Below, piece by piece: positions 7,489 to 16,321 of a stretch of 64,000 bases of DNA. Both the position numbers and the translations under genes were made by a program. The stretch lies in assembly GCA_016699695.1 (NCBI GenBank), contig CP065006.1, positions 3,658,001-3,722,000 of the forward strand. The letters run 5' to 3'. Position 1 is the first letter of the stretch. Each line of letters starts with the position of its first letter. The notes below the pieces were generated by a model that had not been told where the DNA came from, did no database searches, and was given only the letters and a program-made list of their open reading frames with translations. This stretch comes from Bacteroidota bacterium. Lineage in GTDB: Bacteria; Bacteroidota; Bacteroidia; Bacteroidales; UBA10428.

Positions 7489-8547
7489 ATGAAATTTTTT
7501 GGACCCACAACCGAACTAACAGAAATAGGCAAGTTGATTATGTCAGAAAACATTGATGCTTTGGAAAACAAAGTTTCCATGGGTTTAGACCTAAACGCAA
7601 AAGTTAAAATCACAGACCATACCGAAGTAACCCCGCTGATAATAGCACTTTGCGAAAATAAAATGAAGGTAGTTGACTGGTTACTCTCAAAAAAGGTTGA
7701 CTTAAACGACAAAGATTATCCGGCTATCTTAATGGCTTGTTCCAACTGCAATGCAGAAACTATTAAAGAATTAATCAGGCGGGGTGCTGATGTAAACGCC
7801 AGACATAAAATTGGAAAATCTGCAATGAACGAAGCTTTGTATGGAAATAATTTCGAGGCAATTTCAATTTTAATTGAAAATGGCTATGATATTAAAAAGG
7901 ATGGGGTTTCGTTTCGACAGGCGGTTGATAGCAGACAGCACCAGGCTGTTAAAATGTTTCTGAATTATGGAGTGGATGTGAATTACTGTGAACCCGATAT
8001 GGTTTTTCCTTACAATTCTTCACCTGTACACGTGGCAGCAAAGAACAATGATTTAGAAACTGTCAAACTATTAGTGCAGCATGGTGCCGATGTTACCCGA
8101 AAAGATAACTATGGAGAACGCCCGTATAATTGCGCAGTGGAGAACAAAAATGAAGCGTTGATGGCCTTTATTAAGTCATTAGAGCCCGAAAAGTGGCACA
8201 ATGAAGAACAGAAAATCTACGATTTAAAAAAATATAAAATTCCCATGGAATTGCTGGCTATTATGCGTAGCAATAATCGAAGAATAGAAATACCCGAAAA
8301 TTCTTATGTGAAGTATATTATCTTCCATTCTTTGTTAGACTTAAAAGAGGTTGACTGGAAAAAGCACAAGTTTTTAGATTTGTTAAGTGAAGTCGATAAT
8401 TATAGCCATGGAGGCTTCTTAGTTTGGTATCCTAAAAAGAAGTGTCTTGCTTTCGCAGATTATGAGCACGAAGAATTTAAAGAGTTGTGTAGTTTAAAAG
8501 ATTTTTTTGCATTTCCATCACTACAAATTGATAAAATATTCAGCTAA
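7489..8547 (+). CDS. Ankyrin-repeat protein
   Basis: 352 residues. Ankyrin repeats fill roughly residues 20-235, visible as repeated helix pairs ending in GADVNARH, GVDVNY and GADVTRKDNYGERP, with VHVAAKNNDLETVKLLVQHG as a clear consensus repeat. The C-terminal 120 residues are not repeat-like and are of unknown function. There is no signal peptide, so it is probably a cytoplasmic interaction protein. It ends 6 bp before the convergent kinase gene. Confidence 0.85.
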   Translation: MKFFGPTTELTEIGKLIMSENIDALENKVSMGLDLNAKVKITDHTEVTPLIIALCENKMKVVDWLLSKKVDLNDKDYPAILMACSNCNAETIKELIRRGADVNARHKIGKSAMNEALYGNNFEAISILIENGYDIKKDGVSFRQAVDSRQHQAVKMFLNYGVDVNYCEPDMVFPYNSSPVHVAAKNNDLETVKLLVQHGADVTRKDNYGERPYNCAVENKNEALMAFIKSLEPEKWHNEEQKIYDLKKYKIPMELLAIMRSNNRRIEIPENSYVKYIIFHSLLDLKEVDWKKHKFLDLLSEVDNYSHGGFLVWYPKKKCLAFADYEHEEFKELCSLKDFFAFPSLQIDKIFS

Positions 8548-8552
8548 GGATA

Positions 8553-11135
8553 TTAGTCGTTTAAATGCTTAGATACCATATCTAAAAGAAAATTAGCCTT
8601 AAGTGGCTTGCTTATGTAATCGATGCAACCGGCATTGATGGCTTTTTGTTTGTCTGCAGGCATTGAATAAGCTGTTTGTGCAACAATCTTTATTGTAGGC
8701 TTAAATTTTAAAATTTGTGCGATGGCATCATAACCGGAAATATCAGGTAGGCTAATATCCATTAGTATCAAATCGATGTTTTGCTCCCGGGCAACCTCAA
8801 TGGCATCTTTCCCATTTTGGACATACATTACATTTAGTTTAGTTTTAGATAGAATCTCTTTTAAATAGGCTGTATTGTATGTATCGTCTTCGACCACTAA
8901 TAAAGTTTTGTTTTCGGCGAAATAACCAAAATTTGCTTGCTCTTTAATTATTTTTTTTTGCGATTCTATATGGGGGAGGGCTTTGTAAGGAATGGTAAAG
9001 TAAAAAACTGACCCTTTTTCGGGTTCCGATTCAAGCCAAATTTTTCCGCCAAGCAGATTTACAAGCCCTTTCACTATTGAAAGTCCTAATCCAGTACCTC
9101 CATATAGCCGACTATTGGAAGGATTAATTTGAACAAACCTCTCAAAAATTAATTCCTGCTTTTCCTGCGGAATTCCAACCCCTGTATCCAAAACATAAAA
9201 CAACAAGGTATCAGAGTTAAAAAATTTGCACCCACATTCGATTAATCCTTCGTTGGTAAATTTGAAGGCATTACCAATAAGGTTTATGAAGATTTGCTTG
9301 AGTTTGATTGCGTCGGTTAAAAAAATCAGATTTTCGGTATCTCTGTTCAATTCCAGAAAAAATTTGATGTGGTTTTTTTTCTGTTTTTTTTGCAGTTCAG
9401 TAAAGAATGCTTTTAATTCTTCGAATAGTGAACTTAAATTACAGCTATCGGCATTTATTTTTACCTGCCCGGATTCAATTTTCGAAATATCCAGAATATC
9501 ATCAATAATTACCAATAGGTCGTTGCAACGCTGGGTAATAATATTAGTAAAGTATTCGAGTTTAGCTTTGTCATGGAAACTGGGAACCAAAAATTCTGAA
9601 AAACCCATGATGGCATTCATGGGAGTGCGAATCTCGTGGCTCATGTTCTGAAGAAAGGCCGTTTTTAGACGATCGCTTTCTTCAGCTTTTTCTTTAGCTG
9701 TAATTAGTTCCTGCTTTTGGTTTACCCTTTCGGTAATGTCTCGTGCAGCTGCATAGATAAATTTATCCTTAGGATAAGCTTTCCATTCGATCCATTTGTA
9801 GCTGCCATCTTTACAGCGGTAACGATTCGTAAAGTTGTATATCTCAACTTGGTTGGCTAGCTGATTGGATGCATTAAGGGTAGATTCAATGTCGTCGGGA
9901 TGAACAAATTTGATAAATTCTTGACCGATTAATTCTTCAAGAGTATAGTTTAATACATTTTCCCATTCTTTGTTTAAACGTACAAAAACTCCATTCGTGT
10001 CCGAGATGCATAACAAATCAATGGCGCACTCAAAAAAAGTATTTACCTCTTCATTTTTTTGCTTGTATAATTCTTCGGCATTTTTACGGTCGGTAATATC
10101 CATAATTATTCCATGCCAAAGTGTACTTCCATCTTCTAAAAGTTCAGGTTTGGCATTGCAAAGTCTCCATCTTTCGCCTTGTTTGGGCAAAATAACACGA
10201 AATTCGGAGTGATATTCGGTTTGATTTTTAGCCGATTCATTAATGGTTTCTACAATATAGTTAAAATCTTCGGGGTGTATCCTGGTAAAAACAGGCGATG
10301 CATCTTCCCTTACTTCATCGGAAGTCACCTCATAAATATTATACATTCCAGGGCTTGAAAAAGGAAATGCAGAGCGACCATTGGGAAATAATTGATATTG
10401 GTAAATAACACCCGGTACTTGTCTGGCAAGGTTGTTTAACAGGTTGAAACTTTTGTTCAGATCTTTTTCAATTTGTTTCCGATCAGAAATATTACGAACA
10501 AAAACTAATGCTCCGCTTTTGTTTTCAAATTTTATTGGTACCGCTGATACATCGACATCTATTGCTAAGCCATCTAATCTCAGATGTTTATATTCTGAAC
10601 TTTCAACCGACATTTGCTTTTGGTTCAATTGAACAATTTTTTCTGAAACGGATTCTCTAAAATCGGGGTGAATACGGTCAAACACCATTTTACCTATTAG
10701 CTCTTGTTCGTTCTTAGCTCCATATAGTTTTATGGCAGCTTTGTTCACATAGACAAATTTCCAATCGACTTGTATAAGAATTGCTTCAGGGGCATTATCA
10801 ACTAATAAACGAAATTGCAATTCGCTTTCTTCAGCCTTCTGTTTGAGATTTTTTAGTTCGCTGTTCTGGTCTTCGAGTAATTCATTCCGCTGTTTGATAA
10901 TATTTTCTGCAACGAGGTTTTTTCTTTGATGTATTTTCAATAGATAATACAACAGCATAGTGGTTATTAATACATAGAAGAATCCTTTTGATACGTTCAC
11001 TTTTACTAATAATTCCTTACTTAATCCAATCTGATCAACCAAAGTGTCAGAGAATAAAATCCAGGAGGCTCCTAAAAGAAGGTATATTATCGGGATTTTG
11101 TATTCAAACTTTATTTGTTTTAAAAGAGATCTCAT
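8553..11135 (-). CDS. Hybrid sensor histidine kinase with PAS domains
   Basis: 860 residues. Two membrane helices lie near residues 15-65 (with ASWILFSDTLV between them), then a coiled coil, three PAS-type domains (about 105-220, 225-350, 360-475), a HisKA box NMSHEIRTPMN with the phospho-acceptor His near 498, a HATPase_c domain with DTGVGIP and GTGLGLSIV, and a C-terminal receiver (phospho-acceptor Asp near 788 in LILMDISLPD, Lys in ISKPLK). It is an inner-membrane hybrid kinase with unknown signal. There is no partner regulator next to it. An IS701-like copy sits 46 bp upstream of its start and may have separated it from its promoter or supply a new one. Confidence 0.92.
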   Translation of the reverse strand: MRSLLKQIKFEYKIPIIYLLLGASWILFSDTLVDQIGLSKELLVKVNVSKGFFYVLITTMLLYYLLKIHQRKNLVAENIIKQRNELLEDQNSELKNLKQKAEESELQFRLLVDNAPEAILIQVDWKFVYVNKAAIKLYGAKNEQELIGKMVFDRIHPDFRESVSEKIVQLNQKQMSVESSEYKHLRLDGLAIDVDVSAVPIKFENKSGALVFVRNISDRKQIEKDLNKSFNLLNNLARQVPGVIYQYQLFPNGRSAFPFSSPGMYNIYEVTSDEVREDASPVFTRIHPEDFNYIVETINESAKNQTEYHSEFRVILPKQGERWRLCNAKPELLEDGSTLWHGIIMDITDRKNAEELYKQKNEEVNTFFECAIDLLCISDTNGVFVRLNKEWENVLNYTLEELIGQEFIKFVHPDDIESTLNASNQLANQVEIYNFTNRYRCKDGSYKWIEWKAYPKDKFIYAAARDITERVNQKQELITAKEKAEESDRLKTAFLQNMSHEIRTPMNAIMGFSEFLVPSFHDKAKLEYFTNIITQRCNDLLVIIDDILDISKIESGQVKINADSCNLSSLFEELKAFFTELQKKQKKNHIKFFLELNRDTENLIFLTDAIKLKQIFINLIGNAFKFTNEGLIECGCKFFNSDTLLFYVLDTGVGIPQEKQELIFERFVQINPSNSRLYGGTGLGLSIVKGLVNLLGGKIWLESEPEKGSVFYFTIPYKALPHIESQKKIIKEQANFGYFAENKTLLVVEDDTYNTAYLKEILSKTKLNVMYVQNGKDAIEVAREQNIDLILMDISLPDISGYDAIAQILKFKPTIKIVAQTAYSMPADKQKAINAGCIDYISKPLKANFLLDMVSKHLND

Positions 11136-11181
11136 CCGTGTTCAATTTCTTATTTTTTCTCAATCCAAAGGTTCAAGTTAA

Positions 11182-12678
11182 TTCTACTTTAACAGATTTA
11201 CAATTTTGAATATGAGTAATTTATATCACGCTGTCGTTTTAAATGCCGGTCATAAATTCTATCAATCATTTGTTCTTCGGTCATCTGTTTATAAAGTTTA
11301 AAAGTGATAAATTCTTTAATATCACGAGCCGATAGTAAAGGTAAATCATCAAAGCAATGCAATTTTTCTTTTAAAATAAATGACGAGACCAAAAAGTTTA
11401 ATGCAACCTGGTGTTGCCATGCAAGCCATTTTCGTGTCTGAAACTGGTCTAGCCCGAGTATCTGTTTTGATTCTTTTATGCAATGTTCTACAAAGTACCG
11501 TTGTGCTTGCATATAGGCTATAGCTTTCTTAGTGTATTGTTCAAGATTAGCATTGGTAAAAGAATATTTTATTTCGTCCTTGCCTTCTTTGGTTTTCGTT
11601 TTACGGATAACCAGTAACCTTTGCTCTACTTGCATTTTACTGTTATTGATTATCCAAAGCTTTATAAAATGATAGTCAGCTACAAGAACTCCTTTGGCTG
11701 TATTACGAACACTAATACGCTGCCAATTTTCGTCATTTAAAGTCTGTAAATATTTTGATACACTTAATTCGTCTGTAGTTGCTTTTAATTTCTTGGGTTC
11801 ACGACCCTTATTGCTTTTTCGCTCGGGAATAGCCAAGTCAGGACGTTCCAAATATATTTTTTGGTCTTTATGGATATCCAGCATGTACAGATAACCAAGC
11901 AAATCTATGCTGCTGGCAAAATCCACATCGTTACCATAATAACCATCGCCTCCAATAAAATCGAAGATGATGCCATTGGTTACTTGCTGGCGAATAATTT
12001 CTAATGCCAGTTCGAGCTTAGTTTTAAATGTTCGGTGCTTTACAGGAACGCCTGCTTTTTCGCATCTTGTCTTGTCGTCACACCAAGCCTTGGGAAGGTA
12101 TAGTCGGGCATCAACCATTGATGCAAAATCCCCATTACTTAAACAAGCAAATACCGCAACCTGACTATTTGATAGTTTCCCTACATTCCCACAATATTGA
12201 TGTCCAACGCCTACGCTATGGTCGCCTTTTTTTACCCAACCACTTTCATCAATAATCAATCCTGTAAGTTTTCTTTTGGGTAAAACCTGGCTTACTTCCT
12301 GGGCTACTTGATTTATCAAAACTCGATGATCCCAGTTAGACTCAGTTATAAAGTGCTGCATTTGATGGTAGTTAGCTCCCAAATCTTCGCTTATTCTTTC
12401 AATATTGCGCATCTGACTTTGTATTATTCCTAATGAATATTGCTGTGCTTTGTCAAAGAACTTCTTTGTTGAATTACAAAATACATGCTGATAATCATTA
12501 AGGTGAACACTAACTCGCTCTATTACAGAGGTCAGTGTTTTTCCATATCGATTATTATTTTTACGTTGTATTAAACATTTTTCGGAACGATAAGCCTGTT
12601 TTTCTGTGCATTGAAGATACTGAATTTCCTTGAAATATCAATGTTTACAAGGGTTTTGTTTAATCTGTTAAAGTAGAA
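11182..12678 (-). mobile_element. IS701-like element, copy 1
   Basis: 1497 bp with terminal inverted repeats TTCTACTTTAACAGATT / AATCTGTTAAAGTAGAA and a TTAA target duplication (11178-11181 and 12679-12682). It is intergenic, upstream of the hybrid kinase gene. The 266 bp between the transposase start and the right end contain no gene. Six further copies follow in the window. Confidence 0.95.
11198..12412 (-). CDS. Transposase, IS701-like (copy 1)
   Basis: 404 residues, DDE_5-type. Candidate catalytic residues are the Asp of LIIDESGWVKKGD (near residue 54), the Asp of FIGGDGYYG (near 155) and the Glu of CIKESKQILGLDQF (near 317), followed by the RKWLAWQHQVAL helix typical of the IS701/IS4 superfamily. 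The 4-bp target duplication fits IS701. The protein is identical in all intact copies of the window. Confidence 0.92.
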   Translation of the reverse strand: MRNIERISEDLGANYHQMQHFITESNWDHRVLINQVAQEVSQVLPKRKLTGLIIDESGWVKKGDHSVGVGHQYCGNVGKLSNSQVAVFACLSNGDFASMVDARLYLPKAWCDDKTRCEKAGVPVKHRTFKTKLELALEIIRQQVTNGIIFDFIGGDGYYGNDVDFASSIDLLGYLYMLDIHKDQKIYLERPDLAIPERKSNKGREPKKLKATTDELSVSKYLQTLNDENWQRISVRNTAKGVLVADYHFIKLWIINNSKMQVEQRLLVIRKTKTKEGKDEIKYSFTNANLEQYTKKAIAYMQAQRYFVEHCIKESKQILGLDQFQTRKWLAWQHQVALNFLVSSFILKEKLHCFDDLPLLSARDIKEFITFKLYKQMTEEQMIDRIYDRHLKRQRDINYSYSKL

Positions 12679-12682
12679 TTAA

Positions 12683-13004
12683 CTAATTTTCATAAAAAAT
12701 GGTTTAAACGAATTAATTGAAATCAATTTGTACTTGATTAAAAAAAAATGGGTTAGTATGAATGAGTGTACCCTAGAAAAGAATTTTGGTTTGCGAAGTA
12801 GTGTAATTCAATAATAATGACTGGTGGTAATTTTGCTTTTTAAATTGAAATTTGGCTGAAAGTATGAACTATAGAATTACCTCTAACTTTAAAATATATG
12901 CTAATTTAATTCTTAGTCAATAATGTATTTTTCTGTTTTAGCTTAATATTCGCCAAATCGACGACTTGTTCTTGAAAAAAAAACTCTATACGAATGGCTT
13001 AATA
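12683..13004. other. Intergenic region without recognised gene
   Basis: The stretch between the right end of IS701-like copy 1 and the CNNM gene is AT-rich and holds no open frame that I believe, no dyad of note and no repeat shared with other places in the window. It probably contains the displaced upstream region of the hybrid kinase gene. Confidence 0.5.
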
Positions 13005-14099
13005 TCAGTCTTCAATGTTTCTAACGGCTTTATTTGTTTCTGTTTTCTGACTTATCTGGTCGAGGATATCATATTTTGCCTGACGGGTTTTCCACCTTTC
13101 GCGGGCATATTTTTGCATGTCGGTAATGGTATCTTTTTCGTCAATAATTTCAAGTCCCAGCAAGGTTTCGATAATGTCTTCCATGGTTACGATTCCATCC
13201 ATTCCTCCATACTCATCAACTACCAGGGAGATGTGTTCTTTTTTGGCCAACAGCTTCTCCCATAAACTAAACAGTACGATTGAATCGGGAACCACCACAA
13301 TTTCGCGCTTAATGTCTTTTAGTCTTAGTTGGTGCTGGTCTTCGGCAAGCTTCTCAAATACGGTCTGACGGAACACATATCCGGTAATGTTTTCATCATT
13401 TTCAGCAAAAATAGGGATACGGGAGTATTTCAGGTATTCTTTGCTTTTGAGAAAATCGGGTAAAAGCATTTCCTCGTTGGCCATGGCCACCACCACCCTG
13501 GGGGTCATAATCTCCGATACTTTCAGGTTTTTCAGCTTAAGAAGGTTTTGTATTATTTTATGTTCTTTTTCGGTAAAAATTCCCTCGTCGGCTCCAATGC
13601 TCGCCAGGGCTGATATCTCTTCCCGGCTGGTCGATTGTTCATTATTGTTTTTCGAAAACATTCTGGTTATGATCGCCGAAAGCATTACCAGTGGATAGGC
13701 AACAAAAATCATAATACGTATGGCATAGGTAGCTGCCGGTGCAAGCCCACGCCAGTATTGTGCTCCTATTGTCTTTGGAATTATTTCTGTAAAAACAAGA
13801 ATCAATATGGTTAGCATAGCAGAAATTAAACCGAAATAGGCTTCGCCAAATACTTTTACAGCCTGGGCACCTACCCCCGCTGCACCTACCGTATGGGCAA
13901 CGGTATTCAGGGTTAAGATGGCCGACAGAGGTTTATCGATGGTTTTCTTCAGATTAATAAGTTGTCCTGCCCATGTATGTCCCTTTTCGTGTTTTACAAC
14001 CAAAAAAGGGTGGGGGGTAGAAAGCAATACAGCTTCCATAATTGAACACAAAAAGGAAATAACAAGAGCAAGAGATAGATAGAAAAATAGAAGAAGCAT
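13005..14099 (-). CDS. CNNM/DUF21 and CBS domain membrane protein (hemolysin family)
   Basis: 364 residues. A DUF21/CNNM region with four hydrophobic segments covers about residues 1-150 and includes TEIIPKTIGAQYW, then a CBS pair (about 190-320) with KVSEIMTPRVVV and SLVVDEYGGMDGIVTMEDIIETLLG, followed by a short tail. It lacks the full-length C-terminal CorC domain of longer relatives. The family is implicated in divalent cation (magnesium or cobalt) export or homeostasis at the inner membrane. A decayed second copy of its 3' end lies at 7190-7374. Confidence 0.9.
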   Translation of the reverse strand: MLLLFFYLSLALVISFLCSIMEAVLLSTPHPFLVVKHEKGHTWAGQLINLKKTIDKPLSAILTLNTVAHTVGAAGVGAQAVKVFGEAYFGLISAMLTILILVFTEIIPKTIGAQYWRGLAPAATYAIRIMIFVAYPLVMLSAIITRMFSKNNNEQSTSREEISALASIGADEGIFTEKEHKIIQNLLKLKNLKVSEIMTPRVVVAMANEEMLLPDFLKSKEYLKYSRIPIFAENDENITGYVFRQTVFEKLAEDQHQLRLKDIKREIVVVPDSIVLFSLWEKLLAKKEHISLVVDEYGGMDGIVTMEDIIETLLGLEIIDEKDTITDMQKYARERWKTRQAKYDILDQISQKTETNKAVRNIED

Positions 14100-14224
14100 T
14101 TTTTTGTTTCAAAGTTATAATTTTTGGGCTTATTTTTAAAAGTCAGTAGTTATTTCTGCCCTTTTTTACCCCATGGGCAATTAAAACACTCGATTTGTTT
14201 TCTGCTTATTTTGCTATTATTCTT

Positions 14225-14268
14225 AACATATGTTCATAATAAATTTGTAAATATGAACTTATGTTCAT
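14225..14268. promoter_or_regulatory. Pair of dyads upstream of the DUF134 gene
   Basis: AACATATGTT (14225-14234) and ATGAAC-TTAT-GTTCAT (14253-14268) share the GTTCAT/ATGAAC half site. The second lies exactly between the -33 and -7 boxes of the promoter at 14244-14276, a position where bound protein would block RNA polymerase. The downstream HTH protein (DUF134) is the natural candidate to bind it. Confidence 0.55.
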
Positions 14269-14276
14269 TATCTTTG
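14244..14276 (+). promoter_or_regulatory. Bacteroidota-type promoter for the DUF134 operon
   Basis: TTTG at 14244-14247 and TATCTTTG at 14269-14276, 21 bp apart, match the -33 TTTG / -7 TAnnTTTG promoter of Bacteroidota. The ATG follows 20 bp later, leaving a very short leader. Confidence 0.7.
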
Positions 14277-14296
14277 CGTTCATCTTTTTTTATTGA

Positions 14297-14692
14297 ATGT
14301 CGCGCACTCCAAAAAACAGAATCATACAGGCCTCACCAAGTTTTAGTGGGTTCAAACCTGTTGATGTAAAACGAAAAAGTGGAAATGAGGTTCGTATTAG
14401 TTTTGAAGAATACGAAGCTTTGAATCTCTGCGACTATGAATTGCTTACGCAGGCCGAGGCTGCCGAGTTGATGAAGATCTCTCGCCCAACTTTTACGCGA
14501 ATTTACGAACGTGTACGTCGAAAAATTGCCCAGGCTTTTATTGAGGCTTGTCCGATTACTTTCGAAGGAGGGAATGTAGAGCTTGCTGTATGGTATACCT
14601 GCTCCCATTGTCAAATAAGGTTTACGCTTCGGGTGCCGTCTGAAAAACAATGTCCGCTGTGCGAAAACCAACAAATTATTTTAAACACCTGA
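14297..14692 (+). CDS. DUF134 family DNA-binding protein
   Basis: 131 residues. An HTH (LTQAEAAELMKISRPTFTRI) sits at about residues 50-70 and a C-terminal CSHCQI ... CPLC pair looks like a zinc site. This is the DUF134 family, often found with NifX/NifB-like iron-molybdenum cofactor domain proteins, as here. It is the first gene of a four-gene plus-strand run and likely regulates it through the upstream dyads. What it senses is unknown. Confidence 0.85.
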   Translation: MSRTPKNRIIQASPSFSGFKPVDVKRKSGNEVRISFEEYEALNLCDYELLTQAEAAELMKISRPTFTRIYERVRRKIAQAFIEACPITFEGGNVELAVWYTCSHCQIRFTLRVPSEKQCPLCENQQIILNT

Positions 14693-14696
14693 AAGC

Positions 14697-15008
14697 ATGA
14701 AAGTGGTAATTGCTGCGGCAGAGAATCGTATCAATTCATTAATTGACCAGCATTTTGGACGGTGCAAATGGTTTTATGTGTACGACACTATCAACCAGAC
14801 AGGTCAATTTATAGAAAATACAAGTCATCTGCAAACAGACAGGGCAGGGTGCGATGCTGCAGAAGTTTTGATGGAGATGGGAGTGGAGATGGTCGTGGCC
14901 GGGCGTTTCGGATCGAAGGTTACCAGCATTTTTCGCAGCAAAAACATACAACAGGTTGTTATTGATAAGCCTGTAACAATTAATAATTTTATTCAACAAT
15001 TAAAATAA
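14697..15008 (+). CDS. NifX/NifB-type dinitrogenase cofactor domain protein 1
   Basis: 103 residues forming one Nitro_FeMo-Co domain: an N-terminal strand, DQHFGRCKWFYVYD, a cysteine at DRAGCDAAEVL and a GVEMVVAGRFG turn. Proteins of this type bind iron-sulfur or iron-molybdenum cluster precursors, but stand-alone copies occur in many non-fixing anaerobes. It starts 4 bp after the DUF134 stop. No nitrogenase genes are seen, so a cofactor or metal-handling role outside nitrogen fixation is more likely. Confidence 0.8.
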   Translation: MKVVIAAAENRINSLIDQHFGRCKWFYVYDTINQTGQFIENTSHLQTDRAGCDAAEVLMEMGVEMVVAGRFGSKVTSIFRSKNIQQVVIDKPVTINNFIQQLK

Positions 15009-15014
15009 CAGATA

Positions 15015-15389
15015 ATGAAAATTGCAGTACCCACCAGAGGAAATCTGGTTGACGACCATTTTGGTCATTGCGAAGCTTATACCGTATTCACCCTTAACGA
15101 ACAAAACAAGGTTGAAAAATCGGAAATTTTACCCTCACCACAAGGTTGTGGTTGTAAGAGTAATATTGCCACAGTGTTGCGAGAGCAGGGAGTGAAAATT
15201 ATGCTGGCCGGAAATATGGGCAATGGTGCGCTCAATGTGCTTAACAACCAGGGCATTCAGGTTTATCGTGGTTGTTCTGGCGATGTTAACATGTTAGTAG
15301 AAGATTTTCTAAGCAATCAGATTAAGGATTCAGGAACCGGTTGTGGTCATCACCATCATCATGAAGAGGGGCATGAATGCAAGCATTAA
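15015..15389 (+). CDS. NifX/NifB-type cofactor domain protein 2 with His-rich tail
   Basis: 124 residues, a second Nitro_FeMo-Co domain (DDHFGHCEAYTVF, SPQGCGCKSNIA) ending in a tail with five consecutive histidines and HECKH, a likely metal-binding extension. It is 6 bp after the first such gene and shares its layout, so the two may form a heterodimer or act in series on a metal cluster. That is inference. Confidence 0.82.
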   Translation: MKIAVPTRGNLVDDHFGHCEAYTVFTLNEQNKVEKSEILPSPQGCGCKSNIATVLREQGVKIMLAGNMGNGALNVLNNQGIQVYRGCSGDVNMLVEDFLSNQIKDSGTGCGHHHHHEEGHECKH

Positions 15390-15392
15390 TCC

Positions 15393-15878
15393 ATGGAGAA
15401 TAAGGATATAAAAAAGCTATACGATAGCCATTCGCTCTCGATCATGCATACTGCTGAAGAGACCATCGTAAAAGGCCAGAACCGGCTGGAAGAAATAAAG
15501 AGTTTTGCCCGTAAGGCGAATATGAAATGCATTGGCATTGCCCATTGTGTATCGTTTTCGAAAGAGGCCGAGGCTGTTAGCCAGTTTCTGTCTGACGAGT
15601 TTAAGGTTGTAAAGGTGGATTGCAAATACGGACGTCACACCAAAGAAGAAATTTTAGGGAAAGAAGGCAGTGGGATTATGTGTAACCCAGCTGGCCAGGC
15701 TGAATACCTGAAAGAAGCAGGAACAGAAATGAATTTATCGATGGGTCTCTGCGTGGGGCACGACATGGTGTTTAACAGCAAGTCAGCATCGCCCGTTACG
15801 GCATTAGCAATAAAAGATCGCGTACACAGGCAAAACCCTTTGGAAACAATTCGTGAAATTATGCCGAAAGAAGAATAA
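15393..15878 (+). CDS. DUF1847 family metal-binding-like protein
   Basis: 161 residues with cysteines at MKCIGIAHC, VDCKYGR, IMCNPAGQ and LCVGHD, matching the DUF1847 family found in anaerobes. Function is unknown; the spaced cysteines suggest metal or cluster binding. It is the last gene of the DUF134-NifX-NifX run, 3 bp after the preceding stop, and about 200 bp before the molybdenum operon. Confidence 0.75.
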   Translation: MENKDIKKLYDSHSLSIMHTAEETIVKGQNRLEEIKSFARKANMKCIGIAHCVSFSKEAEAVSQFLSDEFKVVKVDCKYGRHTKEEILGKEGSGIMCNPAGQAEYLKEAGTEMNLSMGLCVGHDMVFNSKSASPVTALAIKDRVHRQNPLETIREIMPKEE

Positions 15879-15924
15879 ATAACCTCCAGTTTAATTGCTT
15901 AAGCTTAAAATATTTTAATTTTAT

Positions 15925-15995
15925 TTTACATCTATGTAAAGTAAAATATTTGGTTTTACAAAAATGTAAATAGTGAAATATAAAATATTTCACTA
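15925..15995. promoter_or_regulatory. Three dyads upstream of the molybdenum operon
   Basis: TTTACA-TCTA-TGTAAA (15925-15940) and TTTACA-AAAA-TGTAAA (15955-15970) are two perfect dyads of the same consensus, 30 bp apart centre to centre (about three helical turns). A third, different 25-bp dyad TAGTGAAATAT-AAA-ATATTTCACTA (15971-15995) follows directly. Position upstream of a ModE-like gene suggests molybdate-responsive control, but a partial terminator role for the third cannot be excluded. Confidence 0.6.
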
Positions 15996-16076
15996 TTTAC
16001 TTATATACAGCACGTTACAACAGTGGCACAATGCTTGGTTGCCAAAAAAAGAATATTCACTTCAATTTTGTTTAAA

Positions 16077-16319
16077 ATGAAATTAAGCGCACGCAATCAA
16101 CTAAAAGGTAAAATTTTAAAAGTAGAAGAGGGTTTGATTACAGCCAAGGTGGTACTCGATTTGGGAAACGACAATATTATATCGGCTATTATTTCAAAAG
16201 ATGCCATTGCCGACCTGGATTTGAAACCAGGAAAAACAGCCTTTGCAGTAATTAAATCGACTGAGGTGATAATTGGCACGCCTTGCGACTGCAAGAACGA
16301 TAACTGTAATTGCCATTAG
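16077..16319 (+). CDS. Mop/TOBE molybdate-binding protein (molbindin)
   Basis: 80 residues from the ATG at 16077 (a longer frame opens at 16023 but starts with residues unlike the family). MKLSARNQLKGKILKVEEG is the canonical Mop/TOBE start, and the domain continues to residue 68, followed by a Cys-rich tail CDCKNDNCNC. It should bind molybdate in the cytoplasm as an oligomer. It is the first gene after the TTTACA dyads and ends 2 bp before the ModE-like gene. Confidence 0.85.
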   Translation: MKLSARNQLKGKILKVEEGLITAKVVLDLGNDNIISAIISKDAIADLDLKPGKTAFAVIKSTEVIIGTPCDCKNDNCNCH

Positions 16320-16321
16320 CA

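Noticed and set aside
11694..12255. Open frames of 65-75 codons antisense to each IS701-like transposase.
   Set aside because: They recur only because the element recurs, have no family resemblance, and lie wholly inside the transposase gene.
12966..13265. Plus-strand 99-codon frame overlapping the CNNM gene end.
   Set aside because: It is the shadow of the CBS-domain coding sequence, which has clear family motifs on the minus strand.
15925..15995. A molybdenum-cofactor riboswitch upstream of the Mop gene.
   Set aside because: The region is AT-rich with simple perfect dyads and lacks the GC-rich multi-stem layout of that riboswitch; protein operators fit better.
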